Below are positions 34,800 through 46,240 of a DNA stretch of 64,000 nt, in pieces (position 1 is the first letter of the stretch; every line of letters begins with the position of its first letter). A program made the translations under genes and the position numbers. A model generated the notes under the pieces. It ran no database searches. It saw only the letters and a program-made list of their open reading frames with translations, and was not told where the DNA came from. Source of the stretch: Benincasa hispida (taxonomy: Eukaryota > Streptophyta > Magnoliopsida > Cucurbitales > Cucurbitaceae). The stretch lies in assembly GCF_009727055.1 (NCBI RefSeq), contig NC_052353.1, forward strand, positions 43,520,875 through 43,584,874, in the 5' to 3' direction.

Positions 34800-35298
34800 T
34801 CGGGGTGTTCAAATCATCTTCCAACTCAAACAACCCAGATTCCCAACTCAAATTATTAGGGTTGGATTGATTTAGTTTTAATTTTGGGTTGGGTTTAATT
34901 GTAATTTTTTATATTTTTTCGGGTTGAGTTGGTTTCGGGTTATATTTTTAAAAATATATATACTATAGCCTATAAATATTATAACTCATATATATGTTTA
35001 TGATGTTTGCATGAAATTTGTAATAGATATCTTGGATTTTGATATTTAGCAATTGAGTTTTATGAAAAATTAATAATTAGTATGTATTGTACACAAATTT
35101 AAGTATTTTAAGTTAATAAAAAATGTAATAAAAAAGGAAAAAAAAATCCGACAACCCAACCCAACCCAACCCGAATTTTAAGGGTTAGATTGTATTGGAG
35201 ACCTTTTTCGAGTCATTCGGATAGCCAATCCGACCAATCCGAATTTTTTATTAATCCAAAAAAATTTTCTCAATCCACCCGATCCATGTATATCCCTA
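34800..35298. mobile_element. hAT-like miniature element with GGGTTGGGTTG/CAACCCAACCC arms
   Basis: About 500 bp. The left end reads TCGGGGTGTTCA; the right end reversed reads TAGGGATATACATGG. Subterminal GGGTTGGGTT text (34893-34905) is answered by CAACCCAACCCAACCC (35155-35170) in inverted orientation. Possible 8-bp flanks CATTGTGA and GCTTGTAA agree at only 5 of 8 positions. Plant hAT miniature elements often start TAGGGGTGT, which is the basis of the family call. Confidence 0.5.
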
Positions 35299-36138
35299 GC
35301 TTGTAAATATTTTCAAAAGATATAAAAAACACGTTTGTTTTGAACTTATGATTTTCTAATACAACAATTATGCAGATAATGTGTCAAATATCTCAGGTCA
35401 ATTGCACGTTACGGTCACTCTCACAAACCCATGATAAATTTATTACAATATTTTGGAAATGAATTGATATGCTCTCCAATATTTTGATAGTTTATTGAAT
35501 TATTCAGCAGATAAGATCTAGAGAAAAGATCTGTCCTTACATTATTGGAATATGACAAATCATGTCATTTCTTCTTTTAGGTAGTAAATAAAGTTATACA
35601 ATAAAGTTTTTCAAAAAATTATTAAAAAATTCTCTTTTAGGTACTAAATAAAGATATACAAAAAGTTTTTCAAAACAATTATAAGAAAATCATGCTTTTG
35701 TTTTATTTATTTTATATTAAAACGCATATTTAGTCATTCAACTTTTCAAATTTGTCTTTTGCTTTATAAAGCATCTAAAGTAGTGTAATTAATTTAGTGT
35801 CTAATTAATAGGTTCCTTAAATATTAAAAAAATCTAGAATTAATATCTATGAAATTTATGACTAATAAAATTCTAAATTTTTAATTTTGTATCAACATAT
35901 CTATGTTTTCTAAAAATAAAATCAAATATGGAATAGATCATCACAGATTCATTAGACATCATAATTATAATTTTAGTATTTAAAATTAACTTTGAGATTT
36001 TATTAAATATTTGTATGGTAGACTCAAATCTAAAAATTTATTATTTAAGCATGTATTTTAATTCTTTTAAGAGTGTTTTAGGGATGTGTGTTGGTTTAAT
36101 TTTTTGAGTGTATAATTTTAAAAATAAGTTATTTTGGA
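35299..36138. other. AT-rich intergenic DNA
   Basis: No gene. The part 35460-35660 resembles 53690-53850: 'tttattgaattatt', 'aagatc', then 'cttcttttaggtag' and 'aaataaa' occur in the same order. This may be the remote upstream part of the gene duplication or a dispersed repeat. Confidence 0.45.
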
Positions 36139-36645
36139 ATAAATTTGAAGTGTTTGAAAAGCACTAAAACTAGATTTTAAAACACTTCCGAATTGTATTT
36201 TAAACAAATTTTGTCAAAAGAGATTAAATAAAACTTACTTTGGAAAACATTTGAAGTGTTTGAAAACTACTAAAACTAGATCTTAAAACACTTCCGAAAT
36301 GAATTTTAAACAATTTTTATCAAAAGAGATTAGATAAAATTGACTTTCGAAAAAATTATCAATGTTTGAAAACTACGAAAACCAGATTTTAAAACACTTC
36401 CGAATTGTATTTTAAACAGTTTTTATCAAAAGAGATTAAATAAACTGACTTTCGAAAAATTTTAAATATTTGAAAACTACTAAAATCATATTTTAAAACA
36501 CTTTCGAATTGTATTTTAAACAGTTTTAATCAAAAGAGATTAAATAAAAAAAAATTGAAGTATTTGAAAATCATTAAAATTAGATTTTAAAATACTTTCG
36601 AATCGTATTTTAGACCTTTTTATCAAATGAAATTGACTCTATTAA
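36139..36645. repeat. tandem array, about five copies of a 103-105-bp unit
   Basis: Units start near 36155, 36258, 36361, 36466 and 36560. Each carries 'gtttgaaaactactaaaa' (or close), then 'ttttaaaacacttccgaatt', then 'gtattttaaacagtttt' and 'atcaaaagagatta'. The first and last units are the most diverged. No open frame crosses it. Confidence 0.85.
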
Positions 36646-37949
36646 AAAATATTTTTTCTCTAATCATGAAACAAATTTTTAATGTATTAATTGAGTAAAG
36701 AAATGGTAATGAAAGAGTTTACATTTTAAAATTAAAAAGCAAAAAAGTTGACAATACCGGATGGGGAGCCCTTAAATTCAATGATTACTTTGCATTATGC
36801 ATCCCAAAAGTGGGCATAACAACTAAGACAAAGTAAATTTGGCCTAAAGTTGTAGTATCAACCATCGATTTTTCTACTTCACACGTTGTAATAAAAGTAC
36901 AAGAATAATAGGTAAGAATTAAGAAACTAGAGAATTTCACATCTAAAGTTTCAAGTTCGAAGTTTCACTTCACATTTATAGTATTCTTTAGAAAAAAAAA
37001 ATTAAGAGGGTGAAATTTCTAATTAATGATCGTGGTTGTTAAAAACGTCACGGTAATTTTTCTAAAAAAATGGTGTTCTAAAAAAGTGAAGATGACCATT
37101 ATATATTTGGAATCAAACATTTCAGATGGGCTGAAAAATAAAATCATGAAAATTTATGTTAAAGTAAAGAATGTCATATAATGTGAAGATGTTTATGAGC
37201 TATATTGCCCTTCACCAATAAACTTTAAAGAATGAAATCATTTTTCTAGATATTAGCATAGCTAGTCTTCTTAACTAATATGGTATTGTGGAAGCAAAAA
37301 TAGCTCAATTTGCATATTATATGTGCTAGTGGCCAAGTGATATGTTGTTAAGTTTATTTATTTATTTTTATACATAGAGGTGAGAAAATTCGAACAATAA
37401 ATCTCATGTTTGCTATTTTTTATTTTTTATTTTTTGCATATTAATTAAGTTATTATAATAGTAGAAGTAAGTATTTATTTATTTACTATTTTTAAGGTGA
37501 ATGCATCCTTCTTCTTAAAGTTGCAGTATTTCAAATTCATTTAACAAATACATGAGTTGAAAATGAATTGAGTCATCGAAAAAGAAGGGGCACCTTGTTG
37601 ATATCCTTATGATCCCTCTTTATCGCACGTGATCTCGATTTATTCATGTAACTCTTATGAACTCTAAATATATAGAACATATAAAAGAATTATGGCAAAA
37701 GAATTATGGCAAAAAAAATTCAACTATATGTTTGTAATAAAATAATTGTAATGGATGACAAAATTGATTGCAATATTTGTAAATATATAGTCTATCACTG
37801 TTATACCAATTATATAATTGATTATTAATAAACTTCAATTATTGACAAAACATTTTAGTAATAATAATTCATTCACAAACAAATACATTAGTTTTAACCA
37901 AACTAATTAAACTCACGAACTATTTGCACTTGTTAAAGATTTTCGTAAA
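36646..37949. other. AT-rich intergenic DNA
   Basis: No gene, domain or clear repeat termini seen in about 1.3 kb. A/T runs and one local duplication ('aagaattatggca' twice near 37686-37710). Confidence 0.5.
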
Positions 37950-38340
37950 CGTAATAATTTAGTCCTTCAATTTTTGTTGGCAATGATTTAGTTCTTATAT
38001 TTTTACATTTATAACAATTTAGTCTTTGAACTTTAATAAATAACGTTTTAATCTTTGTACTTTACAATTTGTAATGATTTAATCGCTCTGATGAACGATA
38101 TTAATATGATATAATGAATTTTCTTATGCATGTAGATTAATAAATTGATACGGGAATCAACTTTAATAATAAATTATATAGACTAATTTGTTATGTAATA
38201 AAAACTGACAATTAATATTAATAAAAAATTTTCCAATAGGGACTATCGTTACAACTTGTAAACTATAGGAACTAAATCGTTACCAACTATATTTTAGGGA
38301 TTAAATTGTTACTTTCATGAAAAGTCAAGGACTAAACGTG
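37950..38340. mobile_element. miniature inverted-repeat element of the 'ttagtcctt' type
   Basis: The left arm (AATAATTTAGTCCTTCAATT…, AATGATTTAGTTCTTATA…, AACAATTTAGTCTTTGAAC) is answered by the right arm read in reverse (TTTAGTCCTTGACTTT…, AACAATTTAATCCCTAAAA…, AACGATTTAGTTCCTATAG). Hence it folds into one long hairpin. A one-armed relative lies at about 60622-60755. Such elements are common in plant genomes; the superfamily was not determined. Confidence 0.6.
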
Positions 38341-38499
38341 TATTTTAACCTATGATAAATTTAAAGGAAGAAATTTCTACGTATTTTGTTCGTGTGCACA
38401 TATATTATAAATTTTTAATATAAAGTTATTTACAATTTTGACAAAATATTAATTTACAAAATAATAAAAGTCATTTTTAAATATAAAAAAATAAAACAA

Positions 38500-38700
38500 A
38501 ATATTTATAAAATATAGCAAAATTATAAAACTATCAATGATAGACGTTGATAGACACTGATAGACTTCTATCAGCGTCTATCAGTGATATTGATAGACAC
38601 AAATAGAAGTCTATCAGCGTCTATCGTTGATAATTCTAAGATTTTGCTATATCTTGTAAATATTTTCAACAGTTTTACCATTTGAAATATTTTCCCAAAT
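38500..38700. mobile_element. CTATCA-type hairpin miniature element, variant copy
   Basis: The core 38530-38635 is a nested palindrome of 'gatagac' and 'gtctatc' words ('gatagacttctatcagcg', 'tctatcagtgatattgatag'). It is flanked by 'atatagcaaaatt' on the left and 'attttgctatat' on the right. It shares this core with the copies at 39590, 44966, 51846 and 56600, but lacks their long arms, so the borders are approximate. Confidence 0.65.
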
Positions 38701-39109
38701 AATAATTTAAAAAGTGTTTTGATTAAAAAATATTTTTTAAAAAATTATTCATTTGCAAAAAAAGAGTTATTAATTTAAAAGGAAAAATTTATTAACATGT
38801 AAATTATTAAAAATAAAATATTATAAATTTCAGACCATGAACTTATAAAAACCTAGATTTAGTTTCTCTAAATCCACAATTTTGTCAAACTGTTTTTTTT
38901 ATTAAAAATGTAAATATCATATTAGTATAATTAATTAAAACTATGATATTTGCACAATTAATTTGTCTTGAAGTTAATAGGCTAGCTTTGAAAATAATAT
39001 TATGTTAACTTTATAACCATATGTTTTAGTTAAATAAAGAAAAGTTCAACAATAATTTTATGATATAATTAGTAAATAAATTTAGTCAATCGATATTAAA
39101 TAATTAGGC

Positions 39110-39375
39110 CCCCTTTTCATTTCATGTTTTGTTCTTATTTTTAAAAATTAAAAATATTTCTTCCTCGTTTCTTACGATGGTTTGCATCTTTCAAGTACAA
39201 TCCTTGAATTCTTACTCAAATTCCAAAAATAAAAACAAGCTTTTAAAAGCATTTTTTTTTTAATTTTCTAAATTTGGCTTGGTTTTTTTAAAACATGGTA
39301 AAAAAAATAGATAACAAAAGGAGAAATTTATAGGTGAAAGTAGTGTCTATAGACTTAATTTTCAAAAACAAAAAC
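39110..39375. repeat. dispersed AT-rich repeat, copy A
   Basis: Text running from 'ttcatgttttgttctta' through 'gaattcttactcaaatt', 'aaaataaaaacaagctttta' and 'tttggcttggttttttt' has a diverged relative at about 57760-58030 ('gaattcttaacccaaattt', 'gacttgatttttaaaaacat', 'taggtt'). No termini resolved. Confidence 0.45.
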
Positions 39376-39534
39376 TAAACATCAAATGATCATCAAAAAA
39401 GGTCTAAACAATTGAGAACATTTTACTTGTGCAAAGTAATTCACAACATTTTAGTTATACAAATTTATCCAACCTAAATCTAACCATGAATAAAATGTTG
39501 CTAATTCCTATGAAATAGTAAAATGTTGTGCAAG

Positions 39535-39765
39535 TACAATGAGTAGCACTTTTAGGATTAACAATTTAGCAACATTTTTAAAGAATTGCGAATATAACAA
39601 AATCTATTAATGATAAACTGTATCGCTGATAGGCCCCTATAAACGATATGGTCCGTCACCAATGGACTCTGGGAGTTTAATCTAAATTTTGCTATATTTA
39701 TATTTTTATATTGTGCTATGTTTATAAATATTTTGAGTCTAATTGCTATATTTGCCATTGTTTTA
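39535..39765. mobile_element. CTATCA-type hAT-like miniature element, diverged copy
   Basis: The left arm has 'gtagcacttttagg' and 'ttgcgaatataacaaaatct'; the right arm has 'ttttgctatattta' and 'attgctatatttgcc'. The core contains 'ctgtatcgctgatagg'. The layout matches the well-bordered copy at 44966-45256. The minus-strand 75-codon frame through it is a shadow. Confidence 0.6.
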
Positions 39766-41110
39766 GAAAGATACTTCTTTGACAAAATTCAAATTTCAGT
39801 CAAATCATAGTTATAAAAGAACTTTAATTTGGAACTACAGGTAGTAGTGTCAAGACCTATATGCATATTTTGAGTTTCTTTTTTTTTTTAACCTTAATGT
39901 CAAACCCTTTTTAAATTATATATAAAAAAAAGTATATGTTCTTAATATCTCTTAATATGTTTAAAATTTAATTACTTATATAAAGTTGCAAATGATAATG
40001 GTATTTAAAAAAGAAAAAGAAAAAGAAAAAACAGAAGGAAAAAAAAACTATATATAATGATGGAATATTTAAACCCCAAAATTTAAAAAAAATACATCGT
40101 TGTTCACTACTTTTAAATGGTGTAACCCACCATTATATTTTGCATCTCCTGGGTCTACTTCATAATTTGGAGACTACTTTTTTAAGGGTAAATTTAATTT
40201 TCATGCTTCAATGACTCGTAGAAATTTAACTTTTATGCTTCAATTACTTTTACACATTTAATAGCATTCATGTTTCAATTACTTTCTTACCCAAAGTATT
40301 ATAAAGACTTTGATTGTATAATTCAGATAAGAGATCAATCGATGAATGATAGTCTTAATATACGTTGAAAAAAGATTTATTTAATACGATCATTAATGAA
40401 ATTGTTATGAAATAATTCATAGATATGAAATCTCGTAGAAGACGATTTTCATTAGTCAGCTTATAAACTTTTGGAATTCAGACTATATTTATTATCCTGA
40501 AAGCATCATCCATCAATGGTAATATGAAAAGTGGGTCCCCCTTGATTACGTTTATTGTTGTTTACATTTGTGTATCGTAATGAAATGTGGGGCTCACTAC
40601 CAAATTTGTAATCAACTAATTTAGTCGATTATGGACTTGAGTGTAATCACTCCGATTGTATTTGAAAATTACAAGGAAGCCAACTAGCATTTTTTAGATA
40701 CTTTTGAACAATTTTTCAATTTTTGCCGTTAGATGTTGTTACCGTTACAGTAGAAGAATTATGAATCTTTCATAGTTATCGTTACTATTACAGATACTGT
40801 AACCGATGGATCCTAAATAGTAATAGGAACAGTAACATTATTCAATTCAATTATAAGTGCAAACTAAACAACCTTGATTGTAATCCGATTATATTTTCAA
40901 AATACTTAAGTACACATGATAAAAATAAAAAATAAAAAAAACAATCCAATTACATTTACCAATGAGGGCAATTACAATTGATCCATCAATGGAAACCCAT
41001 CACGATTAAACCAATCTTGGTTATGAATTGGTAAACATGATCTTAAGTAGTTAAGCGCCTGAACAAAATTTATAGATCGTACATCACTGCTCACATATTA
41101 TATTATTAAA
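39766..41110. other. AT-rich DNA upstream of the first organ-specific gene
   Basis: No other gene seen. Around 40735-40865 there is imperfect inverted text with GTTAC/GTAAC words ('ttgttaccgttacag' against 'actgtaaccgat'), and 40490-41040 is somewhat less AT-rich than its surroundings. Whether promoter elements lie here cannot be told from sequence alone. Confidence 0.4.
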
Positions 41111-41114
41111 TGTC

Positions 41115-41122
41115 TATATATA
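41115..41122 (+). promoter_or_regulatory. TATA box candidate of the first organ-specific gene
   Basis: TATATATA lies 53-60 bp upstream of the ATG at 41175, a plausible TATA spacing with a short 5' UTR. The second gene has TATATATAAATA at a comparable distance (59048-59059, ATG 59127). Confidence 0.5.
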
Positions 41123-41174
41123 TGATAGCAAGAATTTGTAGATTTTTCAAGGAACTCACAAGTTATTTCAAAAT

Positions 41175-42763
41175 ATGAAGGGCCTTGTCTTCATCAATGT
41201 CTTCATACTTGTATTGGTAATTAGCAACTCCATTCATGTATTATCCATTTGCTAAAAACTTTGTTATAGTTTTTAAGAGCTAGCATTTATATCAACACCA
41301 CTCTAACCATTTGCATGTTATCGTGATATGAAATTGATAGATTAAATTATTATTGTGCATGAATCGTATTTTCTTTTTTATCATATGTTAAATCAAGATC
41401 TTCTAATTGGGTTGTTGTTCATAAATCTCTTACTTTTTTTTCCCTTTGCTCCTCTTTGTGGGAAATTTAGTTTGCAAATACCATAGAATCAAGGCATGAG
41501 CCAGGAAAGCGCCATTGGAGAAATTTGATCAAGGATGAAGTAATTGAAGACCTTATTCATTCTGATCCAAACTCACTTCTTTCTAAGAAAAAAATGGATG
41601 ACTGCATTGAAACTTTGAAGGTTGAAGATGAGAAGCTTTCTGTTGAGCCTCGACCACAAGCCAAAATTTTTCGTGGTGTTGTCGAAACTAAACGTTTTGC
41701 CAAAGATATGGAATCACGACGAAGTGCCTCATTTTATCCAGATAATGCCGATGTAAAACTTTTTGTCCAAGATATAAAATTGCGGCCAAGTATCAAAGTT
41801 TATCTTGATGAAATCAAAACAAAGCTCGTTAAAGCTAGAAAGCTTCAGCCAAGTGCCTCGTTTTATCTTGATGATACCAAAATCAAACTTTTAGCCAAAG
41901 ATATAGAACGACAGCTAAGTGCAACTTTTTATCGTGATGACAACAAAAGAAAGCCTACTAAAGATATAGAACCACAATCAAATCTCTCATTTTATCCGGA
42001 TGATAGCAAAATAAAGTTTTTTGTTGAAGATGTAGAACCACGACCGAATGTCTCATTTTATCCAGATGATGACACCAAACTGAAGTCTTTTGCTGAAGAT
42101 ATAGAACCACAACCAAATGTCTCATTTTATCCAGACGATGACACCAAAACAAAGCTTTTTGTTAAAGATGTAGAACCACGTCGGACGAATATCTCATTTC
42201 ATCCCAATGATGGCACCAAAACAAAGCTTTTTGTTAAAGAAGTAGAACCACGACCCAATGTCTCATTTTATCCCAATGATGACACTAAAACAAAGTTTTT
42301 TGTTGAAGATGTAGAACCACGACCAAATGTCTCATTTTATCCCGATGATGACACCAAAGCAAAACTTTTTGTTGAAGATGTAGAGCCAAGACCAAATATT
42401 TCATTTTATCCTGATGATGATACCAAAGTAAAGCTTTTTGTTGAAGATGTAGAACCACGACCAAATGCCTCATTTTATCCCGATGATGACACCAAAGCAA
42501 AGCTCTTTGTTGAAGATGTAGAACCACGACCAAATATCTCATTTTATCCCGATGATGACACCAAAGCAAAGCTCTTTGTTGAAGATGTAGAGCCACGGCC
42601 AAATGTCTCATTTTATCCCAATTATGATACCAAAGTAAAGTTTTTTGTTGAAGATAAAGAATCACAACCAAATGTCTCACTTTATCCGTACAATCTCAAA
42701 GCCAAAGTGTTCTCTGCTCATTCTCACCATGGTGAAGCTGACATAAAAGTGGCACAAACTTAA
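41175..42763 (+). CDS. organ-specific protein (DUF2775-like) with 16 tandem repeats, two exons
   Basis: Exon 1 (41175-41216) encodes MKGLVFINVFILVL. A GT…AG intron (41217-41470) interrupts in phase 0. Exon 2 (41471-42763) continues FANTIESRHEPGKRHWRN in frame, giving about 444 residues. Residues 1 to about 20 form a signal peptide. The xxEPGxxWRNxIKDE block matches the start of plant organ-specific proteins (PF10950, DUF2775), a family of secreted tandem-repeat proteins of unclear function. Sixteen repeats follow, degenerate in the first five and nearly identical later (unit DVEPRPNVSFYPDDDTKAKL). Each later unit carries an N-x-S sequon, 11 in all. The C-terminus ends GEADIKVAQT. There is no enzyme domain. 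I infer an extracellular or wall role. The exon structure is predicted by eye; transcript data would settle it. Confidence 0.88.
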
Positions 42764-43000
42764 CTTTATTATATGAAAGACATCCCAAGCAAAGAAGGAG
42801 AAGCAAGAATGAATGATGTTATGGTGATGAGAAGATTAATGGAGCATTTAGGAATCCCTTAGGTTATGATCCAACATGTTAATGGGTTGTGTAATTTTAC
42901 TTTTCTGTTGAATATGTGGTGTGACCTTGTAAGAAAATAAGTTGTGTGTTTATGAATTACAATTATGAGGAAGCTATCTGTTTAAATTTTCCTTTCCAAA
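42764..43000 (+). other. 3' UTR region of the first organ-specific gene
   Basis: Downstream text is conserved with the second gene after 60408: 'tatgatccaac', 'ttctgttgaat', 'gtgtgac', 'cttgtaa', and 'attatgaggaagct' occur in the same order. No canonical AATAAA lies close; 'gaaaataag' at 42932 is a weaker candidate signal. Confidence 0.6.
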
Positions 43001-43044
43001 TCAAATGTGAGACGGTTAATTTAATGGGATTAAATAATTTCTGA

Positions 43045-43505
43045 TATGTTGAATGAAAATAAGTTTTTTTTAGGCATATTTAAATAATAAGATGTTTAAT
43101 TAAAGTATGGAATATGTATGTGGATTAATAATTTATCACATTGGGTTATTTTATTAGATTGGACCCTATTATCTAATTAATTAAGGCTCTAGATATGTAG
43201 AAGTCTATTCCTAGTTAATTAGGATTTAATAGAAATTCTAATTGAATAAGTATATAAAAAGACCTTAGGGCTATGGTCCCAAAATACCAAAACAATAAGC
43301 ACTCAGTCATTCTTGAATTCCATCTAGAGAGAGATCCTACTAAGTGTATTAGGAGTTTTTGTTGAGGAAAACCATAGTCATCCATCATCATCTTGAAGCT
43401 ATCATCAATTTTTCAATGGAATCCGGTATGTTATTCTTGACAATTTGACTAGAATAGTCCTAAAGTTTATCTATTCAATATAGATTTAAAGTATTTATGC
43501 TAACA
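43045..43505 (+). repeat. LTR-like fragment with TATA box (solo LTR or TRIM remnant)
   Basis: Begins near TGTTGAATG at 43047 and ends near TAACA at 43505. It contains TATATAAAAA at 43251-43260, followed by a leader-like stretch ('catctagagagagatcc', 'ggaatccgg'). The next bases, 'aatggtttgatatcc', weakly resemble a methionine-tRNA primer binding site. No retrotransposon coding text follows. Family not determined. Confidence 0.45.
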
Positions 43506-44957
43506 AATGGTTTGATATCCATTTTTTTAATAAAATATTAGAGGATGTGACATCAGAAAAGGTGCACCAGAATATCTCACCTCCTTAATACCCTCATCAT
43601 CTCTCAATGTCAATGGTGATACATTCAATAAAAAAGAGTTTAATTATGACATGTACTTAGATATTAGATGGTGCCTCTTTAATTTCTTATTTTTAGTGAA
43701 CTTCTCTTAAATAAAAAATGAGATTGCAAAATGTGGTTTCTCAACATTTTTTTTTTGTGTTTTTTTTCCTCTTCTCATACATTTATCCATATCTCTCTCT
43801 CCTCCTCCCCATTATATGTCTCTCTCTATTCACTCCCCCATCTCTACCCTTTCTCAATCTTTTTTTTATTTAAACTTTTTTTCAAAAAAAATTATACTTT
43901 TGATCTATAAAATTTGAATTTTGAAAAAAAAACGACACTTTTGGTTCTTAAAAAACTACACTTTTAATTCCTGAAATTTGAATTTTGAAGTATGTTACAA
44001 ATTGGTTCCTAAGTATCAAAATTAAACAATCTAGTACCTAACATTTCAATAATATTTGATTTTGGTCCCTATCTTAACAAACTTATCTTTTGACTAACGA
44101 AAGGTCAAAAGAATTGTATTTATAATTATAAAAGTAATTAATATAATATAATTTTAAAAAATAAAAGAAAAAGAGTTTTGTTATCTCTCTCCTCCCCTCT
44201 GCCTTTTCGGCTCCCGACGTCGGTCCACTCCATTAGCAATCTCTAATTTTGATATCATGTTAAATCACCGATTGACTAAAAAATTTAAGCGAAAGAGTTA
44301 TGGTAAATTTAATTATATCAACACTTCAATATCTTCTTTCCTCTCGTCTCTCATTTTTTTCCCTTTCCCTTCTCCTTATACCATTCTATTTTCTTTTTTT
44401 TCTTCTCCACTTTGCCATCAACACGGCCATCGAGGCTATACCACTTTTTTCTCTCTCTATTTCACTTCTTTTCCCCTTAGCCTATAAAGTAATGTCACTT
44501 TCAAAAGAATTAAGAAAAGAATTTATCATTATTATTGTTATTTCTACTACTATTATTCAAAAAATGTTTTTTGTTTTTCCTAATCATTTTCTTTTTCTTT
44601 TAAATTTTTTTATATCTCTCTAATTTCTCTTCTCTCTTCATTGATTTTCCTTTTTCTCATCATTTTTCTTTGAGTCTTTAGTTACTATTATTTTTTTACA
44701 GCTCTATGATTTTTCTTCAATTTCGTTAGGTAATGTATTTTTAATAAATAAATCAATTGTTAAAATATTTCTTGTATATTATTAACTTTGAAAGAAAATA
44801 ATTATCTTCTTTCCTCTTTTGATGTTTTATTTTTGTGTTAACTACTAATAAGAAACACTTATATTTTTAAAGAATAAACATTTATTATTGAATTAAATAA
44901 ATGTGATTATGCTTGATCTTTTTACCTAAATGTTTAATTACTAAGTCAACATACAAA
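43506..44957. other. intergenic DNA with pyrimidine-rich tracts
   Basis: No gene seen. CT-rich runs occur at 43785-43860 and 44185-44660 and account for the hydrophobic-looking open frames around 44257-44623, which have no recognisable domain. Part of 43920-44060 has 'ggtccctat' phrases like generic miniature-element text. Confidence 0.5.
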
Positions 44958-44965
44958 TAAATATT

Positions 44966-45256
44966 AGGATAATTACAATTGGTAGCATCTTTAGGAAGAA
45001 TAACCAAGTGTATTTCATTTTTAAAAAAATTGCAAATATAGATAAGTCTATTAGTAATAAACTTCTATTGTTGATAGACTCCCAATAGACTTCTATCATT
45101 GATAGACTCTTACTAGTGATATGTTCTATCACTTATAGACTCCTATCAATAATACAGTCTATCACCGATAGACTATTTAAATTTGACTTTTTTTTTTTAC
45201 ATTTATGTTATATCTGCTAATACTTTGGGTCTAATGTCTATATTTGCAACTGTCCC
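44966..45256. mobile_element. CTATCA-type hAT-like miniature element, 291 bp, with 8-bp target duplication
   Basis: Flanked by a perfect 8-bp duplication TAAATATT (44958-44965 and 45257-45264). Termini AGGATAATTACAATTGGTAGC and, reversed, GGGACAGTTGCAAATATAG are imperfect inverted repeats. The core 45050-45175 is a run of 'gatagac' and 'gtctatc' words. An 8-bp duplication with short inverted termini is the hallmark of the hAT superfamily. Non-autonomous: no transposase. Confidence 0.85.
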
Positions 45257-46240
45257 TAAATATTAATGAGGGATTCAAACATAAGAAAGAAGCCCAAAAT
45301 ATTTACACAAATGGCAACATATCAACCCAGCCTAAAACGAATTAAATAATGCAACAAAACCTATGTAAATTGGCGAAAAAGCCTAACTCAACTCACACAA
45401 AACACCACTCCCTCACTACTCATTATTTTTTTTTCTTTTTAAACCCTTAAGATTTTAATTGTTTCATTATTTCCAGATTTGGAATTTATTTTCAAAACGT
45501 TCTTCCTTCATCATCTTCAGCCTCTTACAAATCAGCCTTGCAGATCTAAAAATATTACATTTTTCATTTATTTTCTTCATCTTCATTTTTTAGCAGCTAT
45601 TTTTCTCTCTACTGATTTCAACCCTCTGTTCAATGAGTGTACATCTGAAGGTGGGTGTTGTGTAAACCTTGGAAAGTAATCGGTAAGAATGATTCGTATT
45701 GGGGTTGATGCCCAAATCTTCATAGGGTCCTATAGTTTGTAAACATTGTTGAACAAACTCATTCTGTATTTAATAAAATATATGATATTTTATTCATTTT
45801 CTATAAAAATATATGATATTTTAGTTACATTAACCACAAACTAATAAACTAACATCCAAGGTTTTCTTTGTAACTTAAACATGTATGTAGAGACATACGG
45901 GTGGATCATGTTTAAGTGATAACCTAAATAGTCTGTAGTAGATGGATAAGGCTGGGTACCTTATCCTTGTGATACTATGAGTATGACCCGCTCTGTAGGT
46001 GTTATAATTATTGTAAAGTAGTTTGTCTAAAACCGGACCACGAAATGTTTAGTCAGATTCTGATCATCCATGTATAGACATGCGAGCGAGAAAATTCTAT
46101 ACAAAGGAGTTTGTATAAAATTGGACCACGAAATGTTTAGTCTCATTATATAATGTCGTTCATAATAGAGACTTACATTTCACCATGATGACCATAGGTA
46201 ACCTGACCTGAATCCTGAGTGAGTTGTGAACTCCTACCTA

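Noticed and set aside
34893..35170. Interstitial telomeric repeat
   Set aside because: The words are GGGTTG and CAACCC, not the plant telomere unit TTTAGGG, and they lie as arms of a miniature element.
36139..36645. CRISPR-like array
   Set aside because: Direct tandem units without unique spacers, in plant nuclear DNA.
41958..42680. Minus-strand leucine/histidine-rich frames over the first gene
   Set aside because: Shadow of the 69-bp repeats on the opposite strand, for the same reason.
44257..44623. Two overlapping hydrophobic frames that look like membrane proteins
   Set aside because: They come from a CT/T-rich tract, which always translates to Ser, Phe and Leu runs; no conserved domain or gene signals.
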